Program-made: the position numbers and the translations under genes
Shown here: positions 34,372 through 46,300 of the stretch, piece after piece
How positions within the stretch are numbered: position 1 is the first letter of the stretch
Layout: each line of letters opens with the position of its first letter
Assembly: GCF_022201045.2 (NCBI RefSeq)
Contig: NC_068558.1
Span: forward strand, 6,105,501 to 6,169,500
Direction: 5' to 3'
DNA: 64,000 nucleotides
Origin: Citrus sinensis
Lineage: Eukaryota > Streptophyta > Magnoliopsida > Sapindales > Rutaceae
The notes under the pieces: model-generated
The model's database searches: none
The model's input: the letters and a program-made list of their open reading frames with translations, nothing else
What the model was told of the DNA's origin: nothing

Positions 34372-35754
34372 CAATTAATTCTGCAAAAATTGATCACAAA
34401 TTAAAAGTATACTAAACCTGCAAAAGTGCACATGCTACAAAGTACCATGTAAGCTTGATAATTACTTAGTTCAATTTAGGAAATTCTCAGTGTTGATTTT
34501 ATTTTTGTATATATATGTTAATAGAATATTGTCGGAAGGTCGAAGGTAAGCCTCGCTTCTTAAGAGGTTTCTCACCAACCAAGTCAAAACCGTGACACCA
34601 ACAACCATACCCATGAAATTAGGTGATATTGCTTGGTGCCTTACATCTGCTATAATGTTCTGTAAATGTTAGATGGTGACATGCATATTGGACAATTATC
34701 AATATGTTAAGTGGGTTTTGTGAACATCATGAAAACTTTTGTATATACTGTATTTATGTTACAATAAAATGTTATCCTATAATATCTCTCAGGGAGAGTA
34801 CGTATATATAAGATACGTTACGTTCCCTCCCGACAGGTATTGCGAATTTTATTTCTTAATAAAAGGTGCTTGCTCTGTCGAGATTATAAAAACCAGATAA
34901 GAAAGAAAAGCAATAGGAATGTGGTTGTTATAAATTAATGTCGTGAAAGCATTAACAAGGTGAGTACTCTTCGCAGTTCCTTTCCTCTTGCTGGTTAATA
35001 ATTTGGATAAAATAATTGGGAATTACAATTTAAATTGATCAAAACTATTTGTATCCTAAATTAGATACCAGTCCTTTCTTCAGACTATACCAAGTACTAA
35101 AAATTATACTAAAACACAGCACAATGGTGCCCCACACACACACACACACACACACACACATAAGAATAAGATAGTCCTATGGGGCGGAACCTTATTATTT
35201 AAGCAGATGACGAATCGGGTTAGCACATTCTCCATGAACATTTCTTTTCAAGAGCTATTGTCACTTATCATCATTCAAGGGATCAATAATCCTCCACAGA
35301 AAAAGCACTTCGGCAGAATGTCCACAATAGTTGAATTAATTGCACTTTAAGCAAAACCTAATCATGCTATCTCTTAACCTAATATGCCCATTACTTTAGA
35401 TCATAGTGCTTCATCATTATAAAATTCTAAAAGCACCATTACTCAATTCACTCTACAACTTATCACCATTTTCTTAATGGGTTTTTTGACCTGTGATTGG
35501 CGATTAAATTGATCGAGGGGCTGTTCGGTCTCCTGAATATCTGTACCTTTTTGTTTTTATTTTATATCAATTGGAACTGAGTAGAAGCAAGGATTACTAT
35601 CACATTGATATGGATTTGCAATTGAGTAAGTGTCAATTAGTTCAGTTGATAAATTTTTTGAGAAAATAAGAGGGATAAGATACGAAACCTATTTACATGG
35701 ATGTAAAGGAAATATAGTTGCCATCAAATTAGAAACACATATATATATAAAATA
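34372..35754. other. MYB 3' flank and intergenic DNA
   Basis: Includes the probable MYB 3' UTR (first few hundred bases). Nothing else recognised except the CA microsatellite listed below. Confidence 0.5.
35132..35160. repeat. (CA)n microsatellite
   Basis: About 14 uninterrupted CA units. Confidence 0.95.
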
Positions 35755-36690
35755 GGGGTGGGCATTTGGTTCGGTTTTGTCCTAAACAAATAAATTAAGA
35801 TTGTATTATGCCAATTTAGTTCAGTTTAGTTTGAGTAATAAAAATTAAATGATTCATAAATTTTTGAATCAATTGGTTTTTGTTTGGTTCAGTTTAAAAT
35901 CAAACCAAACCAAAAAACTAAACGGTTTGTAAAAAATTAAAAGTAAAAAATAGATTTGGTCTGAGTTAATACAAATGATTATTAATGTGATAGTATACAC
36001 TATATTTTAATTTATTTAATTGTAAGTGCTTAGCTCACTTTGAGAGATAATATAGGTATTGTGGATATGGATATGTATTAATAACTTGGTTTGAAGTTCG
36101 AAACTTGCACCAAACGGTTGTGGCTCAGTTGGCGGAGCAGGCTGGGTAAGTGGGAAGAGCTCTTGGGTTCGATCCCCACTAAACACACTATTTGGGAGGG
36201 GTAAAGAGCCTTAACTGTGACTACACTTCGAATCCGAATTAGTTGGGGTCCAATGCGGTCACCGGAAATCGAGTGATTTAAACAAAAAAAAAAATAACTT
36301 GGTGTGAAGTTTTAATATTGTCAAAAGATATGTTGAAGAATCAAGAAGTGGTGAATATCAAAGGCAAGCTAGCAATGGAATTCTGAAATTTCTTTTATAT
36401 GTGATTTTGTGTTATTTCTTTTTTGTTTGATTTATTGTTATGGATTTATAAATGTTGTGGAGTTCTAGAAATGTAAGGTATTTTGCTTTAGATTTTATTA
36501 TATTGATTTATTCAATTTTATTATGTTATTTATTATTTGTGAATTTATGAACTCAATATTGTTGTTGTAGTAATAGTATGTTACTATTATGTTATTTTTT
36601 TTATTGAATATACATGGTAAACTTACTTGAAACAAACAAATTAAACAAAACCAAACCAATTTGAACTGAACTTATTTAGTTTGGGTAAGT
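35755..36690. mobile_element. hAT-like non-autonomous element (ends uncertain)
   Basis: The left side opens with TAGGGGTGGGCATTTGGTTC, a typical plant hAT terminal motif, followed by TTGGTTCAGTTTAAAATC. Near 36640-36690 the sequence AAACAAAACCAAACCAATTT is its rough inverse. The interior shares GAGATAATATAGGTATTGTG with the region at 20.05 kb. A SINE is nested inside. The right end seems to have been overrun by another hAT-like end at about 36692 (GATTAGCAATGGGACGAG). Confidence 0.5.
36081..36311 (+). mobile_element. tRNA-derived SINE, family 1, full length
   Basis: A body of about 195 bp (36099-36293) is flanked by ATAACTTGGTTTGAAGTT (36081-36098) and the same 18 bp with one mismatch (36294-36311). 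It has a good Pol III A box, TGGCTCAGTTGG (36121-36132), a B box, GGTTCGATCCCC (36166-36177), and an A-tail. The spacing and sequence point to a tRNA-derived head. A tail fragment of the same family lies at 12860-12906. Confidence 0.9.
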
Positions 36691-37261
36691 TTGATTTAGG
36701 ATTAGCAATGGGACGAGATTTGCCAATTCTAGTGTTATCCCGTATATGTAAATAAGATAAAAAAAAAAAAACATATTCACGTCCTTTTATTTTTTGGGAC
36801 AAAAATTTATCATAGTTCCATCCCGTTATATATCTCGTTCCATCCCATTATCCTGAACAGTCTTAAATGTAAATAAAAAAATTTTGACATTTTTTTCTTT
36901 TAAGGATCATCATAATTCAATATAGTAAAAATATTGAATAAATTCAAAGTAGAATAATCAAATAATAGTTTTATTTGGAGTACACGCATGCTCAAATACA
37001 ATTTTATGCTAATATTTTTTAATTGCCTATTTGCTTTCATTGCACACTAATATTAAGACATACGCTTCAAAAGGTATAGATTTAGACAGTAATCAACTTA
37101 TTTTTTACCATAAAAAATATAAAAAATTAATTTTAATTGTGGCTTTTGGCTGACACTTTACTTTCTAATTATATTGCTTTTGGTATTTAATTTTAGCCTT
37201 GAGGTTTGATTCTACTATTTGATTCACATTTATTTCACAAAATTGTGAATCAACTGATTTC

Positions 37262-37945
37262 ATGGTGTGTTTATATAACTGGAATCAAAATGGGTGGGAA
37301 TGGAAATGAATTGAAATGAAAATGGAGCATGAAAATAAAAATAAGTTGTTTACTCGAACTATAGGAATGAGAATTAGAATGAGCTGGATTGTCATTAATG
37401 TGTTTACTTTATCTTGGAATCGGAATCAGGATAAGTTAGACAGTAACAAATTACTATAAAGTACTTAATGAACTATTGTCCCAATAATTATTTTATATTT
37501 TAATTATAGTGATTATTTATTCAAAAATTATTATTATTAATTGTTGTTAACAATATATTAATATATTCATTAGTTATAAAAATTTATATCATTAATAATA
37601 GTAATAAAAATAATAATAATAAATTTAAAATCTATAAATTAATTAGAACAATTATATTAATTAATTAATTATGATAATATATTAATTAATTATAATAATT
37701 TTTCTAACTTAGGACCAAATGGACATTTTTTATTTTGGTGGGTTTGGGGTGGGGGGGGGGTCAATTTTGGGAATGGGAGATTGCTTCGCACAACCCCTCG
37801 GGAATCAATCTCCCATTCCCCGTTCCCAAATTCGGTGGACCCCACAATTATGATTACAATTCTTGCCTTCATTTTGCAAAGTAAACGCCATCAATAATTC
37901 TTATTCCGGATTCTAATTTCTTAATTCGAGAAGTAAATGCACCAT
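37262..37945. mobile_element. MITE-like element with nested TIRs
   Basis: The ends read ATGGTGTGTTTA on the left and, inverted, ATGGTGCATTTA on the right. A second, inner pair is visible (AATGTGTTTACTTT and AAAGTAAACGCC). The middle is TAATTAATTATAATA repeats and a poly-G run at 37749-37760. Resembles the fragment at 4630-4900. No coding region and no clear target duplication. Confidence 0.5.
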
Positions 37946-38821
37946 CAATTTAGTTCTATTATTAACTAGAATAGAATCAAATCAGATAATGCCCATCTTT
38001 TTATATAATAATGCATACCTACCAATTTCTCTGCAAACTAAGTTCATAGAAAGCTGACATCACATATGTATATGAGTACCAAAGTGAAAATTTGTATTGT
38101 TTAATCTTTGATCATGAAAGCATGCTTAGCCTACTCTTACAAAAGGATATATCCCTACTGATTAAGTGGATTATCAAATATCACAAATATTAATGTCACC
38201 ATGAGCTTAATGGAGAAGATTTGAATGTGATTAACTATTTGGACCGGATGGTGACTTTTATGATTAAAGAACTAAAATTGAACAGAAGTATTTGCCAAGA
38301 TTAAGAAGATTGATACTGATTAGAGCTTTACTAAACGCTAATAAATTTGGACCTCAAATATATTTTAAAAATGATTATTCACACTGATATTAACCAACAA
38401 CGTGCTCTACAAGAATTAATTAATTAATGTCTTCTAGTTAGATGTGATGATATATAGGGCTTGCAGTCAATATAAATTTCTTGCAAGGCAAGTTAAAAAT
38501 CAGTAATCAGGTCAAATAAGCTGAACATTTTTCCACCCACATATCATTTATTAGGACAAACTATGAACTTAGATGATAGGAATTATTCTTCTCCATTTAA
38601 GAAATAACCGCACCATAGTTTCTTGTATTGACCAATATGGTCGCTTGTGATGTGACGGAAAAGAGCAGATAAGTGTGCAAAATGGAGCACAACCTACAAC
38701 TAAGGTTCTTTCTCAACATCCCTATTGCCTTCATATATATATTGGATGCCATGCCTGATGTCAGCGGTGTGGCCTCAAAGCTCAATTGAGTAAAACTGTG
38801 GACTGTGGTTATATGTATGTA

Positions 38822-38855
<34 letters not shown>

Positions 38856-41194
38856 GTGGAATGTTAAATCATTCGATCCGTGTGGTTTTGATGAATGCAA
38901 ATGGGTCATGCCCTGAAAACTATTCAATATTTAGTTGACTCCACAGCATTCCATTAAGTGTACCTTTGAAAAATAAACGGAGTCTAGATTATGAGTGAGG
39001 GGAAAGGTACCCTACTGCCCATCCCTTTTGATGGGGATATACCATCTAAAGCTAAAAGCTTACGGCAATTAAGAGAAACCTAATTATTTTCTTATTGTCA
39101 TACAAGCCACGTTAAAATGCTAGTAACTTTCTTAGTCAGAGAGACGGACCGGCCTTGTTGTTCAATCTAACAAATATTCACAATCCAAGTTGGTCGAAGG
39201 AAGTGCAATCTTCGCACATACCATTGCAATTTGCTGACGATGACAGTTAATTTCATCTTGCTCGTCTTGATATTCACCAACAAGTACTTCTTCGAATCTT
39301 GTTCAATGATAAGAGAAAGAGAATCACTATTATAAGAAGAGAAACAATGTCATAAACGACGCATGTCTAAAGGTTAACTAATGACAAAATTAAATTCGAA
39401 GATTACCCATTATATTAATTTGCTGCAGATACTAAACTTGCCAATGTATTCAGCGATTCTATAAGTTGGCTTCTCATCGTGAACGAAGTTGTTAGTTAAT
39501 TGTTATATAGTGAGAGTTTTAATTAGGTGGACGGATATACCATATATATCATGTATGCATTCATTAATAAAGAGAAAATTGCTACTTGAACAACAACAAG
39601 ACAATAGAAAGACAAAATATGACTGCGGTTTATGTCACTATTCATGCTACAATACCATTGTTTCTATCTTCGTATAATTCAAATAGCAATAGCATTCTCC
39701 TACTAAATAACTGTATGCATATTTGAAATTAATGGCCATGAGAGCAATTAGGATAAACGACGGAGATTGGAAGAGAATCCAATTATTCAAATATATAGCA
39801 TGATTTTATTAGAAAAAAAGTATTGAGGTTGACAATAAGACAGTTTTATCTACCTTTCCGCTTTATATGATATAAGATTTTCAATCGGGTACATCTTGAT
39901 TAAGTCATGCTGACAGGGCTTACACTAAAATTTTAAAAAAATTAATAAATGCCAGCACGCTGGCATGTCTTAAACTAGCATTATTAAATTAAATCCAAAA
40001 GTTTTTGCTAATGATGGGCATAAGCATCCAGCAATTTTGCCCGGACGTTGTATATTGGCATATAAAATAAAAGGTTGATTATTTCTCAACTTTTTCTCCA
40101 CATCTATAATTAGACTAGCTCCATCATGATTCATGAGGAAATTTTAAATAGAGAATAGAGAATACTACTTTATTTTATACACTCATATGATAAATTTTAA
40201 AAAAGAAAAAAAATATTTAGTGTACACACTCTATCCAATATTAAAATTATCCTCTGTAAATCTTATTCAAATTACATAATTATTTTCTTTCTGTACAGCA
40301 TAAGAATATTTATCAAAGCTAGAAAAAAAAAAATTCGGTTGAGCTCATTTAGAAACTTTTATTCTTCTCTCATTTTCCCTAAATTATATTCTTCCCTCAT
40401 GTTAGTTGAGTGATCAAAATAAAAAATATTTTATTAAGTTTTGTTAACTTGTCCTTAATAGTATTTTATATTAGTGTGATTTTAATAACATAAAAATTTT
40501 GTATATATTTAAAATTGGAGAGTCTTCTCAACTATCTAATCTATTTATTCATTAATAAATATTTCACTTCCTTTAAGAAAAACTTATATTCAATTTGAAG
40601 TGAGATTGAAGATGAATCAAAACAAATCAAGATACAAATATAAAGAAGACATGGAATCAATTCCAATCTACTTACTGGAGGGTCCCATTGGCGTGCATCC
40701 AATAGAAATTGATCCTACACGTTTGTCAATCTTCCTTATGAGGAGCCAAATGTAGACCTTTCTACTGTCTTTTTACTCTGCTATGAAATTAATCGTAAAA
40801 TTGGAAAAGATAAGCTTAAAAAAAAGGTGATCAATTGCTAACGAAATATGCTAAAATTTTGTAGGAGAGATTAATAGTTTATAGATGTAAGAGAAAATAA
40901 AAAAATTTAATGAAGATGGAGGACTATTTTGACTGTTGTTAGATTGTGTAGAGTAAAAATTAATTTTGAAATTTTTTAGCAAATGCATGTAGAAAGTACA
41001 ATATTTTTAAAGTAAAATTTAGAGTGTAAATAACCCTATTTTTAAATATTTTTAAAAATATATTAAAATAAATAAAAAAGTAATTAATTTTAGAATGAAT
41101 TATATTTTACCATAAATCTAAGTGACTATTTTGGAAAGGTGTATTTCTATAATTATAAAATCTAATGACTGAATAGTGAATACGAAGTCCAAAT
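37946..41194. other. Intergenic, no gene seen
   Basis: About 3.2 kb of AT-rich sequence without a supportable ORF or RNA gene. A mixed TATG/TG/TA microsatellite lies at 38811-38856. Small frames at 38597-38785 and 39489-39677 have no recognisable content. Confidence 0.5.
38811..38856. repeat. Compound (TATG)n(TG)n(TA)n microsatellite
   Basis: ATGT, then GT, then AT units in series. Confidence 0.9.
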
Positions 41195-42072
41195 TAGAGA
41201 TAGCAATGGGCACCGCCCGCAGCGAGTTTGTCATTACCAAACCCAAATATGCACAAAATTTAAATTATCAAACTCACCCGCAACCCGCAGTAGATTTTAA
41301 TTTTTTTAAGAAAACCCACCTCTTATGGGTTTTGACAATTACCAAACCTGCAATTGTATCTAACGAATTTTTTGTAGGTTTGTACATTTAAAATCACAAA
41401 TGTTCGATACATAAATTTACAATAATAATCTCAAATTCAACATAACATACTCAATTTTAAATTTAACCAATGTAAATGAAAAATTAAAATTTCAACATCA
41501 ATCCAACACAAATGTTGAATTTTAAGTATAAAATACACAAATTTATTAAAAAAAACCACAAACTAGTATATAAAAATATCAATTACATTTTATATTATTG
41601 TTCAACACAAGCTCCAAGAGAAGATATTTATTTAATTCACCATCATTAGCACCCATCCAACATGATGCCAACAATAATAATTAAAATTAATATTTTTCAA
41701 AGAATAATACTTTTCAAATATTAATCCGAAAAAATTATAATAACGAAATAATTCATGCATTAAGTTAAAGAAAAATAGTTCATACAAAAACACTTTGATT
41801 ATTTGGCACTTTGCATAATTGCATTATTTTCCTTATATATTTTTTAGATTTAAATTTTTTAAAGTAAAATTAAATTAAAAATATTTTAAAAAAATATTAC
41901 GGGTCTAGCGGATATTCATGCAGGTGTCCATCAGATATTGGGTTAATACCAAACCCACTCGTATTTAAATATGAGTTTTAATTTGTAATACCAAACCCGC
42001 TTGCAACCCGCAAAATTATCTGCAGCAGGTGAGTTTTGGTGGCAGGTTTGTGGGCACAATTGCCATCCCACC
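41195..42072. mobile_element. hAT-type MITE
   Basis: The left end AGAGATAGCAATGGGC and the inverted right end GGGATGGCAATTGTGCCC are typical hAT terminal repeats. Sub-terminal sequences also pair (ACTCACCCGCAACCCGCAG on the left; CAACCCGCAAAATTATCTGC near the right, in hAT fashion). The element is about 880 bp, AT-rich inside, with no transposase. An 8-bp target duplication was not evident. Confidence 0.65.
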
Positions 42073-42229
42073 TAACCCCAAAAATAGTTGCATTTTTGTA
42101 ATTACAAAATTTCACCACGTGGCATAGTATAAGACGATATAAGAGGAAAGCTTATGGTATTATAATAGACGTTCATGCACCCTAATACTGGTGAGTGCAT
42201 CCTAATCAAACTTCAACACAAGCATCGCT

Positions 42230-42350
42230 TTCAGGAGAAGAGAGAAAGGGGAAAAAAAACACAAAAATCAAGCCCTAACAACGAATTGAAATCGCCGACG
42301 ATAATCGAACCCTAATACTGCTTCGCCGCATTGCCTGCTTCGGTAGTAAA
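42230..42350 (+). other. Probable 5' UTR exon of the CHCH gene
   Basis: C-rich sequence with CCCTAA motifs that stops at a donor, GTAAA|GTGAGT (42350/42351). A matching acceptor TTGCAG| ends at 43244, five bases before the start codon, implying an 894-bp intron in the 5' UTR. The transcription start is a guess. Confidence 0.5.
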
Positions 42351-43248
42351 GTGAGTATCATTCATTTTTTGTGGGTTTGGCTGTAACTTTTTATTTGTTT
42401 GTTGATTTGATTTGTTATAGGAATTTTGAAATTTTATTACTGGTTTGATTCAAGTTCATGCCTAGTCTTTGAGTTATCCGTCGTCTCATTTAATTTGATG
42501 GAAATGATTCTGGGGTTTCTTAATTACATTCTACTTTGTGACTTGTAGTTGATATTTAGGGTTGTAATCTCGAAACATAAAATCTTGTTAGTGGGTTGAA
42601 TTTTGGGCGTCAGTAGCTTTCTCATTTTACATGTTTGCAATGCAAATGAATAATTATTCACCTTTCGATCAGTATCTAATCTTCATCATATGATAGATTA
42701 ACAAACCTAGAATTGATGCTGCAGCCAATATTATTTAATGTTCTTGCATACACATAGTCAATGATTGTGGTGCCACAATTTTTTTTGGGGCACAATGCCT
42801 ATGTTCTGGATGCTTAGGAGTTTTCTACAGTTTGAACATTCTAATTTTTTGGCCAATAAGATTATCTGCGGCCAATATTATTTAATGTTCTAGGAAGAGC
42901 TTCTGTCTGTCTGTGTACGTATTTTTTTGTTGGCTGCCATTTATTGATGTGTCTTTTGTGCTTGATTAAATGGGAAATACTAGCTATTAATATCAAGTCA
43001 CTATTTGAGCATATGGATTCATTAAAGGAAGGCTAGACTATGTCTAAAAATTGTAATGAAATTCTATCATTTGGCTGTTAAATCAATTGCCTAGTTTAGC
43101 ATTTAAACCCTTGGTGGAGATGTGAAGAAAGTTTTGATGTCTATCATTGGTATCAAGAGTGGGAAGAAATTCTACATTTTTATTTGTGATTAGAAAGATA
43201 ACTTATGTGGATCTCTTCAGGTATATTTTGCCTGGGGGTTGCAGTATA

Positions 43249-43785
43249 ATGGGTGATTTTGCAATTCATATTAGTGCCAATCTTGTTAGTCAACTAGCTG
43301 AAGACAGTGGGAAGGTGAAGAAGAAAACAAAGAAAACTAAACCTAGGAAGTCACAAGAGCCCCAGCAGCCCCAAACCAAGGTAAATCAGAAGCAAATATT
43401 GGATGATTCTAAAACACAGAAGGGAACTCCAGCTCCAGGATGGCCACTTCAGCCTCCAGTGTTTCTGCCACTATCCCCTTCTGCTCATTCGGCAGAGTTG
43501 GATGCAATTCGATCTGTCCTTCATGAGAGTGAAAGGGTTTTGGAAAAGATACACAAACAGGAAGAAAACATGGTGCAGGAAGTGACAGAAAGAGCTAAAA
43601 CTCTCCGTGATCAGGAGTTTAAGCTTCCTTACCAGAAGCCATTGCCCTGTTTGGCAGAGAAAGATGCTTGTGAGTCATGCTATAAGGAATTTGGGAAGGA
43701 CCCCCTAAAATGTCTCCCTTTGCTGAAAAACTACGCAGATTGCTCTCGCAGAGCTAGGCAACAAGTTAGTTCGGCAGATAAGTAG
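43249..43785 (+). CDS. Twin-CX9C CHCH-domain protein, MIC19-like
   Basis: Intronless coding region for 178 residues. The N-terminal half is a Lys-rich then Gln/Pro-rich linker (KKKTKKTKPRKSQEPQQPQ). Residues 82-125 form a charged helix with coiled-coil potential (SERVLEKIHKQEENMVQEV). The C-terminal part has cysteines 134, 144, 155 and 165 in the exact spacing C-x9-C-x10-C-x9-C, the signature of the coiled-coil-helix-coiled-coil-helix fold oxidised by the Mia40/Erv1 system in the mitochondrial intermembrane space; Cys141 is extra. A long helical arm before a C-terminal CHCH is the layout of MICOS subunit Mic19/CHCHD3, so a cristae-junction role is possible but not proven. The ATG at 43249 is chosen because a 3' splice site lies five bases upstream. 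An upstream in-frame extension would fall in the 5' UTR intron. Confidence 0.8.
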   Translation: MGDFAIHISANLVSQLAEDSGKVKKKTKKTKPRKSQEPQQPQTKVNQKQILDDSKTQKGTPAPGWPLQPPVFLPLSPSAHSAELDAIRSVLHESERVLEKIHKQEENMVQEVTERAKTLRDQEFKLPYQKPLPCLAEKDACESCYKEFGKDPLKCLPLLKNYADCSRRARQQVSSADK

Positions 43786-45419
43786 AATTGATGAAAATTT
43801 TCAAGTCATACAATTTAGTGCAATCCTTTTGCTAGTTTGAACGACAATAGAATTTTTGCAGTGCAAATAAACCAAACACTAAACTGTGAACACCATTGTA
43901 CGCTGTTGTTCTGATGGCTTCATTTTAAATCTTTTGCTTCTCTGCATCTCCCAACAGTTATTTTTGCGCAAGTCTGTCTGACATTGATTCAACCCCTAGA
44001 TCTTTTGTTTTAACTAACTTTTTGACTCCATACGTGCCCTCATTGCGCATCAATTCTATTAAATTCAAAGTATAAACTCATGTATTGTGTTGTAATGCAA
44101 AATCAATTTGTGCTCCCATATCTTGTGCAAGAATTTGCATTACTTTTTGTTTTCATTGTTGTATAACGACAAATTTTCAATGCTATTGAGGAACAATGTA
44201 ATCTAATCGATTGTTCCATCCTTGGAAGAAGACGTTATATAGGAAGGAGAAGGATTGGTCATTTCACTTATCGTGGAACTCTGCTTCCATAGTAGTATGT
44301 ATTTTGTGCAAGTATTCAGAAGTTAATTGACAACACTACTTTTTGTTTCCAAAAGATTTATCTAATTTTACTCTTTAAATGGTTATTTACTTACTGATGT
44401 GATGAACAGATAAGTGAATACATAAACTCCCTTCTAAAAGAATCTTCAAATAGAAATAAGTTTATATTATTTTAATCAATTTTTTTTTCTCACTAAATTT
44501 AACTAGCCTACATTTTTTTAATAATGTAGTTATAATATGTCTCTTTCTTCAATAATGATGATATAAAAAGTAATATAATATTAATAGAAGAGGGATTGAA
44601 AAGTGAAAAGGACGATTTTTTTTAAGATTCTTATCTGAAGAGTTTTTGAAAGTTTATGTCACTCTTAAAATGAGAAGTGAAATTTTATTTAAAGAAACCT
44701 TTTGTGTTAGTATATTTGCGTGTGCGTGTGGGGGGATGAATTTGTGATTATTTTAATTCTAAGTGATGAGTTTAAGCTTTGCTGCCAAAATTTTCCGAGG
44801 AAGATGCAGTGGTATTATTTTACCATGCAGGGAATTACTAGGCATCTAAGGGGCTGATGAGTTAGCTTGTAGAACAAATGTACGAACATCTGTTAAGAAT
44901 TTTGAAAGAGAATGATCACATTTCGCACATTATAATGATCTTCAAACTCGCTATTGGCGTTTACAAGAAATCATAAGTTACAATGGGGTGAAATATTACA
45001 CATCATTAACCAACTAATTTTGGATCTTGATTACAATTAGACGGTTACATTCACTCACTAATATCTATCTATATAGCCAATGCCCTTAACTGTGTCTTTT
45101 TCATCCAAGTTATTTGAAATACACCTACGTTCATCTTCATAAAATTAAAAAAAAAAATGGTACATTTACATTCGTGGGATTTTTCTTTTAACCATTTAAA
45201 AAAAATACTTTTTTTAAAAATTAAGGTTTAGCTAGAATGCGAGTAATTATCACTTTTACAATTCATCATACATTTTTCATCTTATATTTTGTGAAATTCA
45301 TTGTAAACCGTCATGAAGTTCTAAATTTATATAGTTTCGATTCTCAAAAAGTTGGTTATTAAAAATTAGCCTTATTTTTCAAATTGTGGAAATTTATTCT
45401 AATTAAGCGAAAATTTCAA
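43786..45419. other. CHCH 3' flank and intergenic DNA, no gene seen
   Basis: The first 300 bp or so are the likely 3' UTR. The rest is AT-rich without a supportable gene, RNA or repeat boundary. Confidence 0.5.
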
Positions 45420-46300
45420 GCACACGCTAATCACGTGAAATCGTCTCGCGATTTCCACGTCTACTCCTCGTTAACGTGCACGAGCGTTTCGGCGAGTTGT
45501 CTTAATTTATCGCCGTGGTAATTCATTTCCTCGGTTCCTCCGCAATCGCGTCCCGTCAAATCGCCGGTCCAAAATTTCCCAGATTCCGACCGCTCCGATT
45601 TTTTCGGTTTTAACTCCACCACCAATTTCTTACAAGAAGTACTTCTCTCTACGGCTAGGTAACCCATTTTTTATTTTTCTAACCTTTTATTTCAGCTCAC
45701 TTGGTTAGTGTAATGATAATAATAATAATAATAATAATATTCAGTATGTATCTTTAATTTTCTTTTTTAAAAGTTGCTTTAAGCTGTTAATATTCTTAAT
45801 TTGGCTAATGATTTTTTGTTTTTCCAAACTCTCATAAGTTAGAACATAAAGTGCTTATATTGATACAAATGGTAAAGGAAAAGATAAGTGATAATTAGCT
45901 AGTACCTTTGTGACAAACCAACCACAAACAAGAAAAATGAATTTAAAACTTTGTTAAGCAAATTCAAAATTTGGCATGTGAATTAGCTGGCTTATGGAAG
46001 AACAAAAATGCCTACCAATAATTGAATGGTTTATTAAAAGAAAGAAGCAAGGCTGCCATAAAATAGCTGCCTTCTATACTTTTGCTTAGTGAGAATATTA
46101 TAATTTTGACAATGCGAGTCAAATCAAGGCTCTGATCACTTTAAATTTTGTTTATTTGTTGCAAAAAGATGTCAAATCTGATAGATAAGCAGTTCGTTGG
46201 AAGATTATGATAGAGTTTGAATGACTTTATGTAATGGTATGGGTACCTCCAGTCACTGAGATAAAAATTCTGACTAAGTTTGCTATTTATTACGGAGATC
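45420..46300 (+). other. Probable 5' UTR exon and leader intron of the BED/hAT gene
   Basis: 45420-45658 is much more GC-rich than its surroundings and ends at a good donor, GGCTAG|GTAACC. I infer a first non-coding exon, followed by an intron up to shortly before the ATG at 46301; the acceptor is unclear (candidates near 46260 and 46297). An AAT microsatellite lies at 45715-45739. Confidence 0.4.

Noticed and set aside
36099-36180. A functional tRNA gene suggested by good A and B boxes
   Set aside because: No cloverleaf stems; the poly(A) tail and flanking duplication identify a SINE.
43147-43248. Upstream in-frame extension of the CHCH protein
   Set aside because: A 3' splice site lies just before the ATG at 43249, so this is most likely intron of the 5' UTR.
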